Positions 25,687-34,799 of a stretch of DNA of 64,000 nt are shown here, in pieces. Source of the DNA: DATBGS01 sp036557885 (GTDB taxonomy: Bacteria > Chloroflexota > Ktedonobacteria > Ktedonobacterales > DATBGS01); assembly GCA_036557885.1 (NCBI GenBank), contig DATBGS010000005.1, positions 1-64,000 of the forward strand. The letters run 5' to 3'. The notes under the pieces were generated by a model. That model worked only from the letters and a program-made list of their open reading frames with translations, did no database searches and was not told where the DNA came from. How positions within the stretch are numbered: position 1 is the first letter of the stretch; each line of letters starts with the position of its first letter. The position numbers were made by a program, and so were the translations under genes.

Positions 25687-26859
25687 ATGGAGGTACATTT
25701 CACACTGGAGGTGGTTACGCCGCTCTTTGTGGCCGGGGCTGACCAGCGCGAGGCAGAGCTGCGCCCCCCCTCGTTTCGCGGCGAGATGCGCTACTGGCTG
25801 CGGGCGCTGGTGGGCGGCATCTACGGCACCACCGGGCCAGGGCTATCGCATGTATGGGAGGAGGAGAAAAGCGTCTTCGGCACAACGGACCAGGGGTCAG
25901 CCGTCATCGTCCGGCTGGAGTTGGATAGCCTGGGGCAGCCTGAGACATTCAACAAAGGAATATCCCAACGGATCAACGGGCGAGATCAGCCGACTGGCCG
26001 CGATTATCTCTTCTGGTCAATGGCCCGGATGGGGCGTGATGGCTTTAATCGCCAATATTATCCCCCTGGCCGCACCTTCACTCTGACATTGAGCCAGCGC
26101 GTCCCAGATCAGAAGGCGTTGGAGAAAGCAGTAGCGGCGTTCTGGCTGCTCACCTATCTGGGCGGCATTGGCGCGCGTTCGCGGCGGGCCGCCGGAAGCC
26201 TGGCCGTCACCCAGGTGTCTTCTCCTTTTTCTCTTCCTCTGTCATTCCAGACGCCTGAGACGGCAGAGAAGTTCAGCGCCTTCCTGCGCAAAGGATTGGA
26301 TGACGCCCGAAAGATCATCGCTCCCACGCCTGCGGCTGGCGCATCTGCTTCTCCACCCCAGTTTGATGTGCTCGCGCCCCTGCAAAATGCTTGCCGCATC
26401 TGGGTGCTGCATCATCTGCCGCTCTGGAGCACTTCTCAGCAGGCTCTGGAAACTATCGGCGCGAGCATGCGCGATTTTCGCAGCCGCCGCCCGCCTGATC
26501 ACGACGAGGTTGCCCGCTGGCTGACGGGCCAGGGGACGCCGCCAACCATCCAACGCGCTGCCTTTGGGCTGCCGATTCAGTTTCGCTACTCCAACGGCGG
26601 CCCCAGCGGTTTTGTCCAGAGCACCAATCACGACCATGATAGGCGCGCCTCGCCTGTCCTCTTGCGCGTGGCGAAGTTGAGTGGCACATCGCCGCAGTAT
26701 GTAGGGGTAGTCGTCTTATTCAAGGCACAGTTCCTCCCGCCAGGCGAGCGGTTGGAAGCGAAAAACAACCGGAGCGCCCGGCCATTATCCCCGCCCGCCG
26801 ACTACAGCCTGATTGAGCAATGGATCAACACGTTTCCTCATCGTCTGGGGGTGTGGTAA
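25687..26859 (+). CDS. cmr1: Cmr1 (Cas7-family subunit of type III-B)
   Basis: ATG 25687 is preceded by GGGAG, giving 390 residues. The protein opens with a RAMP strand, VHFTLEVVTPLFVAGADQRE, followed by LRPPSFRGEMRYWLRALVGG, the conserved Cmr1 entry with an RxxxR-type turn. GGIGARSRRAAGSLAV is the glycine-rich loop. Cmr1 caps the 3' end of the Cmr complex and contacts target RNA. Its stop codon overlaps the cas10 start (TAATG). Confidence 0.9.
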   Translation: MEVHFTLEVVTPLFVAGADQREAELRPPSFRGEMRYWLRALVGGIYGTTGPGLSHVWEEEKSVFGTTDQGSAVIVRLELDSLGQPETFNKGISQRINGRDQPTGRDYLFWSMARMGRDGFNRQYYPPGRTFTLTLSQRVPDQKALEKAVAAFWLLTYLGGIGARSRRAAGSLAVTQVSSPFSLPLSFQTPETAEKFSAFLRKGLDDARKIIAPTPAAGASASPPQFDVLAPLQNACRIWVLHHLPLWSTSQQALETIGASMRDFRSRRPPDHDEVARWLTGQGTPPTIQRAAFGLPIQFRYSNGGPSGFVQSTNHDHDRRASPVLLRVAKLSGTSPQYVGVVVLFKAQFLPPGERLEAKNNRSARPLSPPADYSLIEQWINTFPHRLGVW

Positions 26860-28937
26860 TGGCAAAACACATGTTGCTCTTCACTATCGGCCCGGTGCAG
26901 CCCTTCATTGAGCAGGCACGCAAGACACGCGACCTGTGGACAGGGAGCTTTCTCCTTGCTCATCTGATGCAAGCAGCAATGGCCCAATTCATTATTGAGG
27001 GCCAGGAGGAGCCGTCGCCAAAGCTGATCTTCCCTGCTCGCCCCAAAACCAGCGAAAGGATTCCAAGTCTGCCCAATAAGTTTGTTGCCATTTTGGACGA
27101 CGAAAAGGAGGCCAGGGATGTTGCTGATAAAGCGGAGCTGCTCCTGCGCAAGCAATGGGAAGCCATCGCTGCTCGCGTCTGGGAGTTGCTAAAGAGCAAT
27201 GTGGCTGCTATCAATGCCTCATATGACATTTGGAAACGCCAGATCAGGTTCGAGGGCTTCTTTGAGGTCTTCTGGGCAATTGCTTCAGAGCAGCCAGGGA
27301 CACTGGGAGAAGAACCCTATGGGCAATGGTTCACTCGCACCCAACAAGCGCTGGACGCGCGCAAGCGGCTGCGCAATTTCGAGCCGCAAGGCGAGGCCCA
27401 GCCAGGCGAGAAAAGCACCATCTCTGGCGAGCGTCAGGCGCTGCGTGGGGAAATGGGCGACTTACCGAGCGTGAAGAAGTTCTGGAGAGAGATAGCTGGA
27501 GTGGAGGATTTTTCTGCGGCCCAGATTAACCAGGATGGGAGCGAGCGTCTGGATGCTATTGATACGATCAAGCGATTTGCCGCGCTTGCCAGAACTATCC
27601 CCAATTCGCCCTACCCCTCCACCAGTACGATAGCCGCCGCGCCGTTTATTGAGGCACTGGTTGCCTCCACCTCATTCCCGCTAGATGAACCTCTACTCAA
27701 GTGGAAGGATTTAACAAGAGGGGAACTTGCCAGGATGCGAAAGGAAGCCGTTCCTTATCTCCACAAGAAGGCAGGGGAAAATGCTGCTGTGTTAGATATT
27801 TTGCGGCGCGATGGTGATTGCTACTTTCTAGAAACCTTTACGCCCCAGCGTCTTGAGGAGAATTATGGGCTGCCAAACTACTTAAAGAGCGCAGAAGAAC
27901 TCGCCAGTGTGCCGATAGAGCGATTAGAACGGACAAAAGCGCTGGTGAATCAGGCGCCGATGGTGTTGCCCAGGCTGCGGGAGGCGCTCGCAGATGAGCA
28001 AAGTCGGCTGCTCACTCCTTACTATGCGCTGCTAAAGATGGATGGGGACCGCATGGGCACGCTGCTAGGCAGTGTGGAGAGCAGAGATGAACACAAAGAG
28101 ATCAGCAGAGCGCTCTCCACCTTTGCCGGTGATGAGGCGCAGGCGTGCAAGATCGTAGAAGAAGACCATCCAGCAAAGCTGGTCTACGCAGGCGGGGATG
28201 ACGTGCTCGTCCTGGCCCCCATGCGAAACGCGCTCAACCTCAGCCAGCAGCTTCAAGAAGCATATGTGCAGGTGATGCAGCCGCCCACCAAAGCGCTACG
28301 GGCGCGGGCAGAGCAGCGGGGCAAACCCGTTCACGTCACCATGAGCGCAGGGATTGCCATCGCTCATTATCTGGACCCGCTTTCACATGTGCTCCATGAA
28401 GTGCGCAGGGCTGAAGACCAGGCTAAAAAGAGCTACGGGCGCAACGCAGTGGTCGTCAAGTTTCTGCGGCACTCCGGCGAGCCAACGACAGTAGGGTGCA
28501 AGTGGCTCTATCCCGGTTTGTCTGCTAATGCTCAGCCTCTGGCCCTTTTCCTGGAAGCGCAGCGCTTGCTTGAAAGCAAGAAGCTCTCCAACAAATGCAT
28601 CTATACCCTGGCTGAAGAAGCCGCCACGCTCGGCAAATTCCCGCTCGAAGCCCAGATAAGCGAAATCAGGCGGCTGCTGATGCGTGGGCGCAAAAACAAA
28701 GAGGCTTTGCCAGATGACATTGCAGACACACTGGCCCGACGCCTGGTGGCCCTGGCAGAAGCAATGAACCCACCGGAGCAGAAAGCGCAGGAACCACCAG
28801 ACGATGAAGATGAAGTGGATGAGGAAGACCAGCGCAACGGGCTGGCGCTCTGGGGTGTTGGCCCAAGGCGTGGGCTGGTGGAATTGAGCGGATGGCTTTT
28901 GCTGATGGCATTCTTGCAGCGAGGAGGAAAAGACTGA
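26859..28937 (+). CDS. cas10: Cas10 (Cmr2) cyclic-oligoadenylate synthase, type III-B
   Basis: The 692-residue protein begins at ATG 26859, overlapping the cmr1 stop. It starts with the Cmr2 strand LLFTIGPVQPFIEQARKTRD. The first Palm motif is LLKMDGDRMGTLLG, and the second holds GGDD at residues 445-448 (LVYAGGDDVLVLAP), so the cyclase should be active. I see no N-terminal HD nuclease motif, so ssDNA cleavage is unlikely. On target RNA binding Cas10 makes cyclic oligoadenylates, the presumed ligands for the CARF-HTH and Csx3-fusion proteins. An acidic linker, PPDDEDEVDEEDQ, lies near the end. The stop overlaps cmr3 (TGATG). Confidence 0.93.
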   Translation: MAKHMLLFTIGPVQPFIEQARKTRDLWTGSFLLAHLMQAAMAQFIIEGQEEPSPKLIFPARPKTSERIPSLPNKFVAILDDEKEARDVADKAELLLRKQWEAIAARVWELLKSNVAAINASYDIWKRQIRFEGFFEVFWAIASEQPGTLGEEPYGQWFTRTQQALDARKRLRNFEPQGEAQPGEKSTISGERQALRGEMGDLPSVKKFWREIAGVEDFSAAQINQDGSERLDAIDTIKRFAALARTIPNSPYPSTSTIAAAPFIEALVASTSFPLDEPLLKWKDLTRGELARMRKEAVPYLHKKAGENAAVLDILRRDGDCYFLETFTPQRLEENYGLPNYLKSAEELASVPIERLERTKALVNQAPMVLPRLREALADEQSRLLTPYYALLKMDGDRMGTLLGSVESRDEHKEISRALSTFAGDEAQACKIVEEDHPAKLVYAGGDDVLVLAPMRNALNLSQQLQEAYVQVMQPPTKALRARAEQRGKPVHVTMSAGIAIAHYLDPLSHVLHEVRRAEDQAKKSYGRNAVVVKFLRHSGEPTTVGCKWLYPGLSANAQPLALFLEAQRLLESKKLSNKCIYTLAEEAATLGKFPLEAQISEIRRLLMRGRKNKEALPDDIADTLARRLVALAEAMNPPEQKAQEPPDDEDEVDEEDQRNGLALWGVGPRRGLVELSGWLLLMAFLQRGGKD

Positions 28938-30058
28938 TGTGGCTGTTTATTGAACCATCGGATGTCTTGTTCTTTCGCACCAGCCGCCCATTCAATGCTG
29001 GCGAGAGTGGGTACCTGACGAGCCTGTTCCCTCCCACGCCAGAAACCGTGCAGGGAGCAATCCGCGCGCGCGTTGCCGCCAATTATGCGCGAGCGTGGAA
29101 GGTGACGCTGGCTGAGGCATTCAACCGTCCAGTGCTTCAGGAGTTGATCGGGAACCATAAAGTTGGCTACGGCAGTTTTCGTGTGCATGGGCTGATGCTG
29201 GGCAAACGCGATCCGCAGGAGCCTGGGAAGATCATTCCGTTATTCCCACCGCCAGCGCATCTGCTGCGTGGTGAAGACACACAGCAGACGTATCGCCTGG
29301 CCCCCTGCGAACCAGATGCCATACGCTTCACGAATGTTCCTGATGATCTCTGGTTGTTGGAACCCGAAGGCGACTGTGAAGAAAAGCTGGGGGACTTCAC
29401 AAACTGGCTGACCTTTAGGGAGCTTCACACCGCTCTGAGCGGCAATCCTGACGAGGTGAAAACCATCAAGGGCATCCCCAGCCGGAAGCTCTTCACGTTT
29501 GAGCCGCGCCTGGGGATTGGGATGAGCAATGCTACCAAGACGGCGCTGGAAGGGTTTCTCTATCAGATCAGCTTTGTTCGGCTGAAGCCAGGGGTTGGCT
29601 TACTGGTGGAGGTTGGGCTGAAGGGCATTGAGCCGAAGGATGTCCAAGAAAAGTTGAAGCTGGATAAAAATGGCTGGCTGGCATTAGGAGGCGAACGACG
29701 CGCGGCTTCGTTTGAAGTGCTGGAAACGCCCCCTGTAAGGAGCAGCCTGGAACTGGCGAGCGGGAGGCGCACTTGTCTGTACTTCGTCACACCAACCTAC
29801 TTCAAGGGGGGTTGGAAGCCTGACGATTGGAAGGCGCTGATGCAGGCCGTACCAGTGGCAGCAGCAGTGTCGCACGCCAGGTTGATTGGTGGCTGGAAGC
29901 AAGACCCGGCGAACTCTGGCGGCATGCCTAAAGAGTTGCGCCGCTGTGTCCCGGCTGGCAGTGTCTATTTCTTCGACAGCCCAATTAAAGAGCCTGGCCC
30001 ATTTACTGATGGGGGCAGCGAAATTGGGTATGGTGTCGCCTACAAAGGAGCATGGTAG
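28937..30058 (+). CDS. cmr3: Cmr3 (Cas5-family subunit)
   Basis: The 373-residue protein begins WLFIEPSDVLFFRTSRPFNA, the hallmark Cmr3 opening, followed by SLFPPTPETVQGAIRAR with the PTPxTxxGAxR turn shared with Cas5. The C-terminal half has GGW(K)-type turns and ends GSEIGYGVAYKGAW, the Cmr3 glycine loop. It binds the crRNA 5' tag next to Cas10. It is translationally coupled to cas10 and followed by cmr4 after 1 base. Confidence 0.92.
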   Translation: MWLFIEPSDVLFFRTSRPFNAGESGYLTSLFPPTPETVQGAIRARVAANYARAWKVTLAEAFNRPVLQELIGNHKVGYGSFRVHGLMLGKRDPQEPGKIIPLFPPPAHLLRGEDTQQTYRLAPCEPDAIRFTNVPDDLWLLEPEGDCEEKLGDFTNWLTFRELHTALSGNPDEVKTIKGIPSRKLFTFEPRLGIGMSNATKTALEGFLYQISFVRLKPGVGLLVEVGLKGIEPKDVQEKLKLDKNGWLALGGERRAASFEVLETPPVRSSLELASGRRTCLYFVTPTYFKGGWKPDDWKALMQAVPVAAAVSHARLIGGWKQDPANSGGMPKELRRCVPAGSVYFFDSPIKEPGPFTDGGSEIGYGVAYKGAW

Positions 30059-30059
30059 C

Positions 30060-31082
30060 ATGTTTGACACAGTGACCACCCTCTATCTCTATGTGGAAAC
30101 GCCGCTGCACGCGGGTGTTGGCAGCGGCCTGGGCGCCGTTGATCTGCCCATTCAGCGGGAACGTACTACCCAGTACCCAATGATCCAGGGCAGTGGCATC
30201 AAAGGAAAGCTGCGCTCTGTGGCGGAAGAACCAAAAACGAAGCTGGAAGCGGAGTTGAGACGCTGCAAGAAGGATTTGGAGAGCGCAGAAGGCACAGCTC
30301 GGCGGGAACTTGAAGCGAGAGGTGAGAGCCTCAAGAAGCAAATAGAAGCGATAAAGCAGCCCATCGAAGCCGTTTTTGGTCCTGATACGAACAGCGCCCA
30401 GGAGCATGCCAGCGCCATTGTTGTTGGGGATGCGCGTATTCTCCTCTTCCCGGTGCGCTCGCTGGCGGGTGTTTTTGCCTATGTCACCTCGGCGGATGTG
30501 CTCAACCGATTCAAACGCGATTTTGAGCGCGATGGGAAGAAGAAAGCCTGGACGGTGGCGGTGCCAGCCGCCCAGAGCAGTGAGCAGGCCATTGTTACCC
30601 CCAACAGCCAGGTGACGCTGGACAAAACCAGCATTGTGCTGGAAGAGTTTTCCTATACGGCTTCCGAGAGCGCGGAGTTAGCGAGCATTGCCCAATGGAT
30701 TGCTGAGAGCGCCCTGCCTCCAGGCTACACCTATTGGAGGACCAGGCTTGAGCACTCGTTGGTGCTGCTGCCAGACAACGACTTCCGCGACTTCGCGCTC
30801 TATGCCACCGAGATTATCACCCGCGTGCGGATTGAGCGCGAAAAGAAAACGGTGGCTGAAGGGGCGCTCTGGACGGAGGAGCACCTGCCCTCCGACACGC
30901 TGCTCTATGCTCCGGTCTACGCCACCGCGTCGCGCAAAAATGGCAGCACGCTTTCGGCAGATGGGGTGATCGCGGAGGTCAAGAAGCTGAAAAATGACTA
31001 TCTCCAGTTGGGCGGAGATGAAACCGTCGGGCGCGGCATTGTCCGTATTTCCTGGCAGCCAGAGGAGGGTTTGAAATCATGA
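30060..31082 (+). CDS. cmr4: Cmr4 (Cas7-family backbone and RNase) with a helical insertion
   Basis: The 340-residue protein keeps the catalytic loop GSGLGAVDLPIQRERTT; Asp28 corresponds to the Asp that cuts target RNA at 6-base intervals. IQGSGIKGKLR follows as in all Cmr4 proteins. Residues about 54-105 then form a very charged helical stretch (KTKLEAELRRCKKDLESAEG and on to KKQIEAIKQP) before VFGP. Usual Cmr4 proteins (about 290 residues) have only a short loop there. The C-terminal loop is LQLGGDETVGRGIVRISW. Its TGA overlaps the cmr5 ATG. Confidence 0.92.
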   Translation: MFDTVTTLYLYVETPLHAGVGSGLGAVDLPIQRERTTQYPMIQGSGIKGKLRSVAEEPKTKLEAELRRCKKDLESAEGTARRELEARGESLKKQIEAIKQPIEAVFGPDTNSAQEHASAIVVGDARILLFPVRSLAGVFAYVTSADVLNRFKRDFERDGKKKAWTVAVPAAQSSEQAIVTPNSQVTLDKTSIVLEEFSYTASESAELASIAQWIAESALPPGYTYWRTRLEHSLVLLPDNDFRDFALYATEIITRVRIEREKKTVAEGALWTEEHLPSDTLLYAPVYATASRKNGSTLSADGVIAEVKKLKNDYLQLGGDETVGRGIVRISWQPEEGLKS

Positions 31083-31513
31083 CTACACCCACAGGACAGA
31101 ACCAGCAGCAGAATCGCCGCCGCATCATCGAGCAGGAGCGTGGTGAGTGCGCCTGGCACAATGTGACCGAGGCAAAAGAACGACTGGGTGAGAAGCAAAA
31201 AGAATATCGTTCGCTGGCGCGCAGGTTGAACGCCATGATTCAGATCAACGGGCTGGGACAAACGCTGGCCTTCCTCAAGGCTAAAGGGAAGGGAGAGCAA
31301 AACGGCCAGGCCATACAGACCCCGCATGGCCTGCTCTACCAGCATCTTTCAATCTGGGTGAGCAAACAAATGGGCAATGAGGGGAAAAGCCTCCTGGAGT
31401 GGATTGTTGGCTCCGAGACTTCGCGGGAAGCGTACCGGCGGGCAACGGTGGAATGCCTGGCGTTTGGCACCTGGCTGCGCCGCTTTGCTGAAGCAGTCTT
31501 GAAGAGCGAATAG
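31079..31513 (+). CDS. cmr5: Cmr5 (Cas11-like small subunit)
   Basis: This 144-residue all-helical protein lies between cmr4 and cmr6, overlapping cmr4 by four bases. It has the Cmr5 pattern: a helix with RRLNAMIQINGLGQTLAFLKAK (about residues 48-69), then LLYQHLSIWV and a final helix ATVECLAFGTWLRRFAEAVL. Cmr5 stacks along the target RNA opposite the Cmr4 filament. The first 25 residues are Gln/Arg-rich and probably disordered. Confidence 0.9.
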   Translation: MTTPTGQNQQQNRRRIIEQERGECAWHNVTEAKERLGEKQKEYRSLARRLNAMIQINGLGQTLAFLKAKGKGEQNGQAIQTPHGLLYQHLSIWVSKQMGNEGKSLLEWIVGSETSREAYRRATVECLAFGTWLRRFAEAVLKSE

Positions 31514-31532
31514 TCCGTTCCACAGGAGGCTG

Positions 31533-32669
31533 ATGATGCGCTATCTTTTACCAGGACACACCGCCCAACTGGTACAGCGCCATGCAGAGCGGTGCCGTAA
31601 TCTGGGGTTGATCTTAGACAAGTTCGTGCCCGAAGAGGCGATTGGCAAGAGCGAGGGAAAAAGCCGGTGGCTCAAAGAACTGGCGCCCACGCCGCCACCA
31701 GATCGGCTAGAGATGCAGGTAGACCTCCGCTTATGGGAGGCGCTGTATCAACGTTGGCTGGCGCTGACGAAAGCGGCGGGCGCAGAGCCTTTCCAGGCGA
31801 CGCTGGCCTGGCGCATGGTGGTGGGGCTTGGTGGGCAAAGCGTGCTGGAAAGCGACCTGACGCTTGATCATCTCTCTGGGCTACCCATCATCCCTGGCAG
31901 CGCGCTCAAAGGGCTGACGCGCGCCTATGCAGCGATGGAAAAAAGCGATCCTCCCAGACATATGCTTGAGAATGACACACTTGAAGTCAAGCGAATATTT
32001 GGCATGCAAGAGACGGGAAATCAGCAGGCAGGCACAGTCATCTTCTTTGATGCTCTGCCGGTGCCGATTGCCAGTGGTGGGAAGAATCTGCGCTTTGTGG
32101 TGGATATTATGAACCCGCATTATCCCAATTACTATCGGGAGAACGGCAAGCATGCACCCTCCAATGATCAAAGCCCCGTGCCGGTCACCTTCCTCACCGT
32201 GGAGGGGGCAATGTTTGCCTTTGCCATCGCGCCACGCGCCACTGGGATGGATGGAGATGCAGGAACAGCACGAAACTGGCTGAAAGAAGCCCTACAAAAG
32301 TATGGAGTGGGTGGCAAAACCAGCGCGGGCTATGGGGCTTTCAAAGCGCAAGAGGAACAGCCCCTATCAGCTTCTACTCATCAGCAAGCGGCTAGTTTTT
32401 CTGCTCACCCCCAAATGACCCGTGAGGAGGCCGAAGCACGTATTCAAGGAAGAACGAAAATCACCGAAGGGATGGTGCAAGAACGCACTGAGGAGGAGGC
32501 CATCGTTAAATTCAAAGACCCCAAAATTGGCTTGCTGGGCTTCATTCCCAAAGAGAACTTTGGTGGGCGGGCATTGGCAAAAGGGAATAGCATCCCTTCC
32601 TGCGAAATCAAGGGCGTCGTTCAACGTAATGGTGAGTGGTATGTTCTTCTCAAGTGTCCGCCAAAGTGA
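31533..32669 (+). CDS. cmr6: Cmr6 (Cas7-family subunit) with a C-terminal extension
   Basis: The first 285 or so residues are typical Cmr6: ATLAWRMVVGLGGQSVLESD, LPIIPGSALKGLTRAYA, KRIFG, GTVIFFDALP, and the final loop YGVGGKTSAGYGAF. Family members usually end there. This 378-residue protein goes on through a Gln/Ser linker into about 85 residues (TREEAEARIQGRTKITEGMV, then IGLLGFIPKENFGGRALAKG) with a small beta-barrel-like pattern. The extension could bind RNA or another subunit. AGGAGG precedes ATG 31533, with a second ATG next to it. Confidence 0.88.
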   Translation: MMRYLLPGHTAQLVQRHAERCRNLGLILDKFVPEEAIGKSEGKSRWLKELAPTPPPDRLEMQVDLRLWEALYQRWLALTKAAGAEPFQATLAWRMVVGLGGQSVLESDLTLDHLSGLPIIPGSALKGLTRAYAAMEKSDPPRHMLENDTLEVKRIFGMQETGNQQAGTVIFFDALPVPIASGGKNLRFVVDIMNPHYPNYYRENGKHAPSNDQSPVPVTFLTVEGAMFAFAIAPRATGMDGDAGTARNWLKEALQKYGVGGKTSAGYGAFKAQEEQPLSASTHQQAASFSAHPQMTREEAEARIQGRTKITEGMVQERTEEEAIVKFKDPKIGLLGFIPKENFGGRALAKGNSIPSCEIKGVVQRNGEWYVLLKCPPK

Positions 32670-32732
32670 GGCGCTCAGACCAGCGAATCGCTTGTCAAAA
32701 ACACAGTGGCAGTTTGCACAGAAGAGGAGCGC

Positions 32733-33668
32733 ATGAGCATGGCGCCCGAATCGTCCGATCTACTTTGTGCAGCGTTGCTCAAGGTGCGCGCCAGGGCTGC
32801 GGGGATGCTTCCTGCCTTCTGGGGGACGTTGGTACAGGGAGCCTGGCTGCACTGGGTGGAACAGGTGGACCCGGAGCTTTCAGCGCGGCTGCATGCGGAG
32901 AATGAGGAGCGCCCATTCACCTGCTCGGCGTTGTGGCTGCCAGACCGCCCGGCACAGGTGCGCTTGCAAGAGGCCGGACAGCGCCTGGCCGTGCAGCAGG
33001 GGCAGGTTTGTTGGCTGCGACTGACACTGCTGGATGGCGCGCTCTTTGGCCCCTTTGCGCGGCAGACGCTAGCTGCCTCGGACGGGGGAAACCCAAGCGT
33101 AACGATGCCACCGATGTCTCTCAATGGCATCCCCTTCGACCTGCTGGAGATGGTCGTCGAGGAGCGCGGTGGGCGCGGGGAGGCATCGTGGAGCGGGTGG
33201 ACAAGCTACGCGAAACTGGTGGCTGAGAGCCAGGCGCGCTCAGGTCGGCGGCTGGAGCGGCTGACGCTGGTCTTTGATTCCCCAACCGGATTCGGCGGGG
33301 TAGATCGTCCCTGGGGGCGCGAGACGGCCCTGATACCTGAGCCAGTGAGAGTGTTTGGAGGGCTGGCCCGGCGCTGGCAGCGCTTTGCTCCTACAGCCTT
33401 GGCTGAAGCAGTGGAGTCAGAGGCACTTGCAGGCTATCTGGAGGAACGGGTGCATATTGAGGAATATGATCTTCACACTCAGCGGCTGCACCTGCGCCAG
33501 GCGCTGCTCTTGGGCTTTGTGGGGCGCTGTACGTATCTACTGCCGCCTGATGACGTTGGAGATCGCCTGCGTCGCCAGGTCCACTTGCTGGCGGACCACG
33601 CATTCTACGCGGGTGTGGGCCACAAGACGGCGCAGGGGCTGGGTCGTGCCCGCCGGATTGAACCATAA
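32733..33668 (+). CDS. cas6: Second Cas6-type endoribonuclease, with the type III-B module
   Basis: Start ATG 32733 follows GAGGAG. The 311-residue RAMP protein ends with the CRISPR_Cas6 signature: LLLGFVGRCTYLL, then LLADHAFYAGVGHKTAQGLGRARR, where the His/Lys and glycine loop bind RNA. The N-terminal half has ALLKVRARAAGMLPAFWGTL. It is distinct in sequence from the Cas6 at 19517 and lacks its Cys cluster. It presumably processes transcripts for the Cmr complex. No second array is visible in the window. Confidence 0.85.
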   Translation: MSMAPESSDLLCAALLKVRARAAGMLPAFWGTLVQGAWLHWVEQVDPELSARLHAENEERPFTCSALWLPDRPAQVRLQEAGQRLAVQQGQVCWLRLTLLDGALFGPFARQTLAASDGGNPSVTMPPMSLNGIPFDLLEMVVEERGGRGEASWSGWTSYAKLVAESQARSGRRLERLTLVFDSPTGFGGVDRPWGRETALIPEPVRVFGGLARRWQRFAPTALAEAVESEALAGYLEERVHIEEYDLHTQRLHLRQALLLGFVGRCTYLLPPDDVGDRLRRQVHLLADHAFYAGVGHKTAQGLGRARRIEP

Positions 33669-33800
33669 AGTGGGGAAGGCTTGACTGTGCGCTAGCAATT
33701 TTCCTGATGAACTGCTAAAGTAGCACAACAAGGAATCATCGGATTCTCCCTGGAGTGGCGATGAAGTGCCCCCGCCTGGACTTTGTAAGGAGTACCTGGA

Positions 33801-34304
33801 ATGAACGACATTATCAACCTTTTAGATTGGGTCGGTCGGGTCAGCGCTGCCCTCTGGCTGATTGCTATTGTTGTAGGAATCTCTGGATGGGTGAACGGGA
33901 TTCGCCCCGCTTTGATTCGCTTGGGGACCGGCTTTGCTAAAAGAAAAATAGCCATCTTTGCGAAGGGCGAAATGCAGAGCAGCCTAAAAAATCTCTTGCT
34001 AGATTCAAAGCTATTTAAGTCCAAAAATATCATTGAGATTGCCTCGCGGGGTGATTTTAGTCGGGCAGAGCAGGCGACCATCTATCTGGTGTACTGGCCC
34101 GATTGGCCCGATGATATGCTTGAATTGTTGAAAAGAAAAAAGGATGGGACAGCGTTGGTGGTATATGCACCTCAAGATAAGGGGCGTATTCCTCAAGAGG
34201 TCATAGATGAAATCAATAAAGAGAGAAATGTCGCGGTTTCAAACCTCAGAGGGAGGCTGCTCAACGACATCGTTGGCTGCTTGATAACAACAGGCTATAT
34301 CTAA
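33801..34304 (+). CDS. Membrane-anchored protein of unknown family next to the type III-B genes
   Basis: The 167-residue protein has one N-terminal membrane segment (about residues 14-34, SAALWLIAIVVGISGWV) and a cytosolic part of alternating strands and helices: KIAIFAKGEMQSSLKNLLLD, IYLVYWPDWPDDMLELL, ALVVYAPQDKGRIPQEVIDE, and a final helix RGRLLNDIVGCLITTGY. The pattern suggests a Rossmann- or TIR-like fold, but I recognise no family or catalytic motif. AAGGAG lies 13 bases before the ATG, weak in spacing. It follows cas6 by 132 bases on the same strand. Membrane proteins are common type III accessory effectors, so a defence role is possible. Confidence 0.6.
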   Translation: MNDIINLLDWVGRVSAALWLIAIVVGISGWVNGIRPALIRLGTGFAKRKIAIFAKGEMQSSLKNLLLDSKLFKSKNIIEIASRGDFSRAEQATIYLVYWPDWPDDMLELLKRKKDGTALVVYAPQDKGRIPQEVIDEINKERNVAVSNLRGRLLNDIVGCLITTGYI

Positions 34305-34589
34305 GTCGAACTGGCCTGCTCTGCCCACTTGGGAAACAAGAACGCCCAACCGATAGCTTTTCTGCCAGGGGGAGGCTTTTTGCGCTTGTGCTTGCAGGGT
34401 GACAAACAACCTTCATGACCAGGGGCGTCCCTAGAGGATGCTCGGACTGAAAGCCGCCCCGCAACGGGAAACGAAGGGCGGTTTCTACAATATGGCTAGG
34501 CTTTGCTTGCTTGTTCTGTAGAACCTTTTGGCCTCTACCGAGGAGGCTATGAGCCAGGAAAAGCACCATTTCGAGGTTCTCTACTGCCC

Positions 34590-34714
34590 AGATATTAGTG
34601 GTGACAGGCACTCTCATCTCGCGCATCGTCAACCGGCAATTTGTTGAGGGCTGGAACGCGCTGGATACGCTGGGCATGCTGCAACAGCCTGGCGTCATCC
34701 CTACAATGGAGTAG
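34590..34714 (+). pseudogene. C-terminal relic of a SnoaL-like ester cyclase
   Basis: The frame reads RIVNRQFVEGWNALDTLGML, then QQPGVIP, a close match to the last strand and tail of SnoaL-like polyketide/ester cyclases (usually GKIVEGWNxWDxLGLMQQLGVIP), and stops at TAG 34712-34714. The rest of the domain is missing upstream. It is a fragment without function. Confidence 0.55.
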
Positions 34715-34799
34715 AATCGCCCCAGATGTGCGAGCCGCCTGATGAGGCCACCGGAGCCATACCCAAGCAGGTAAAGGAACCTCATCAGGTGTTGAGAAT

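Noticed and set aside
23306..34304. HEPN-type Csm6/Csx1 effector
   Set aside because: I found no RxxxxH-bearing CARF-HEPN protein among the genes; the CARF protein ends in an HTH.
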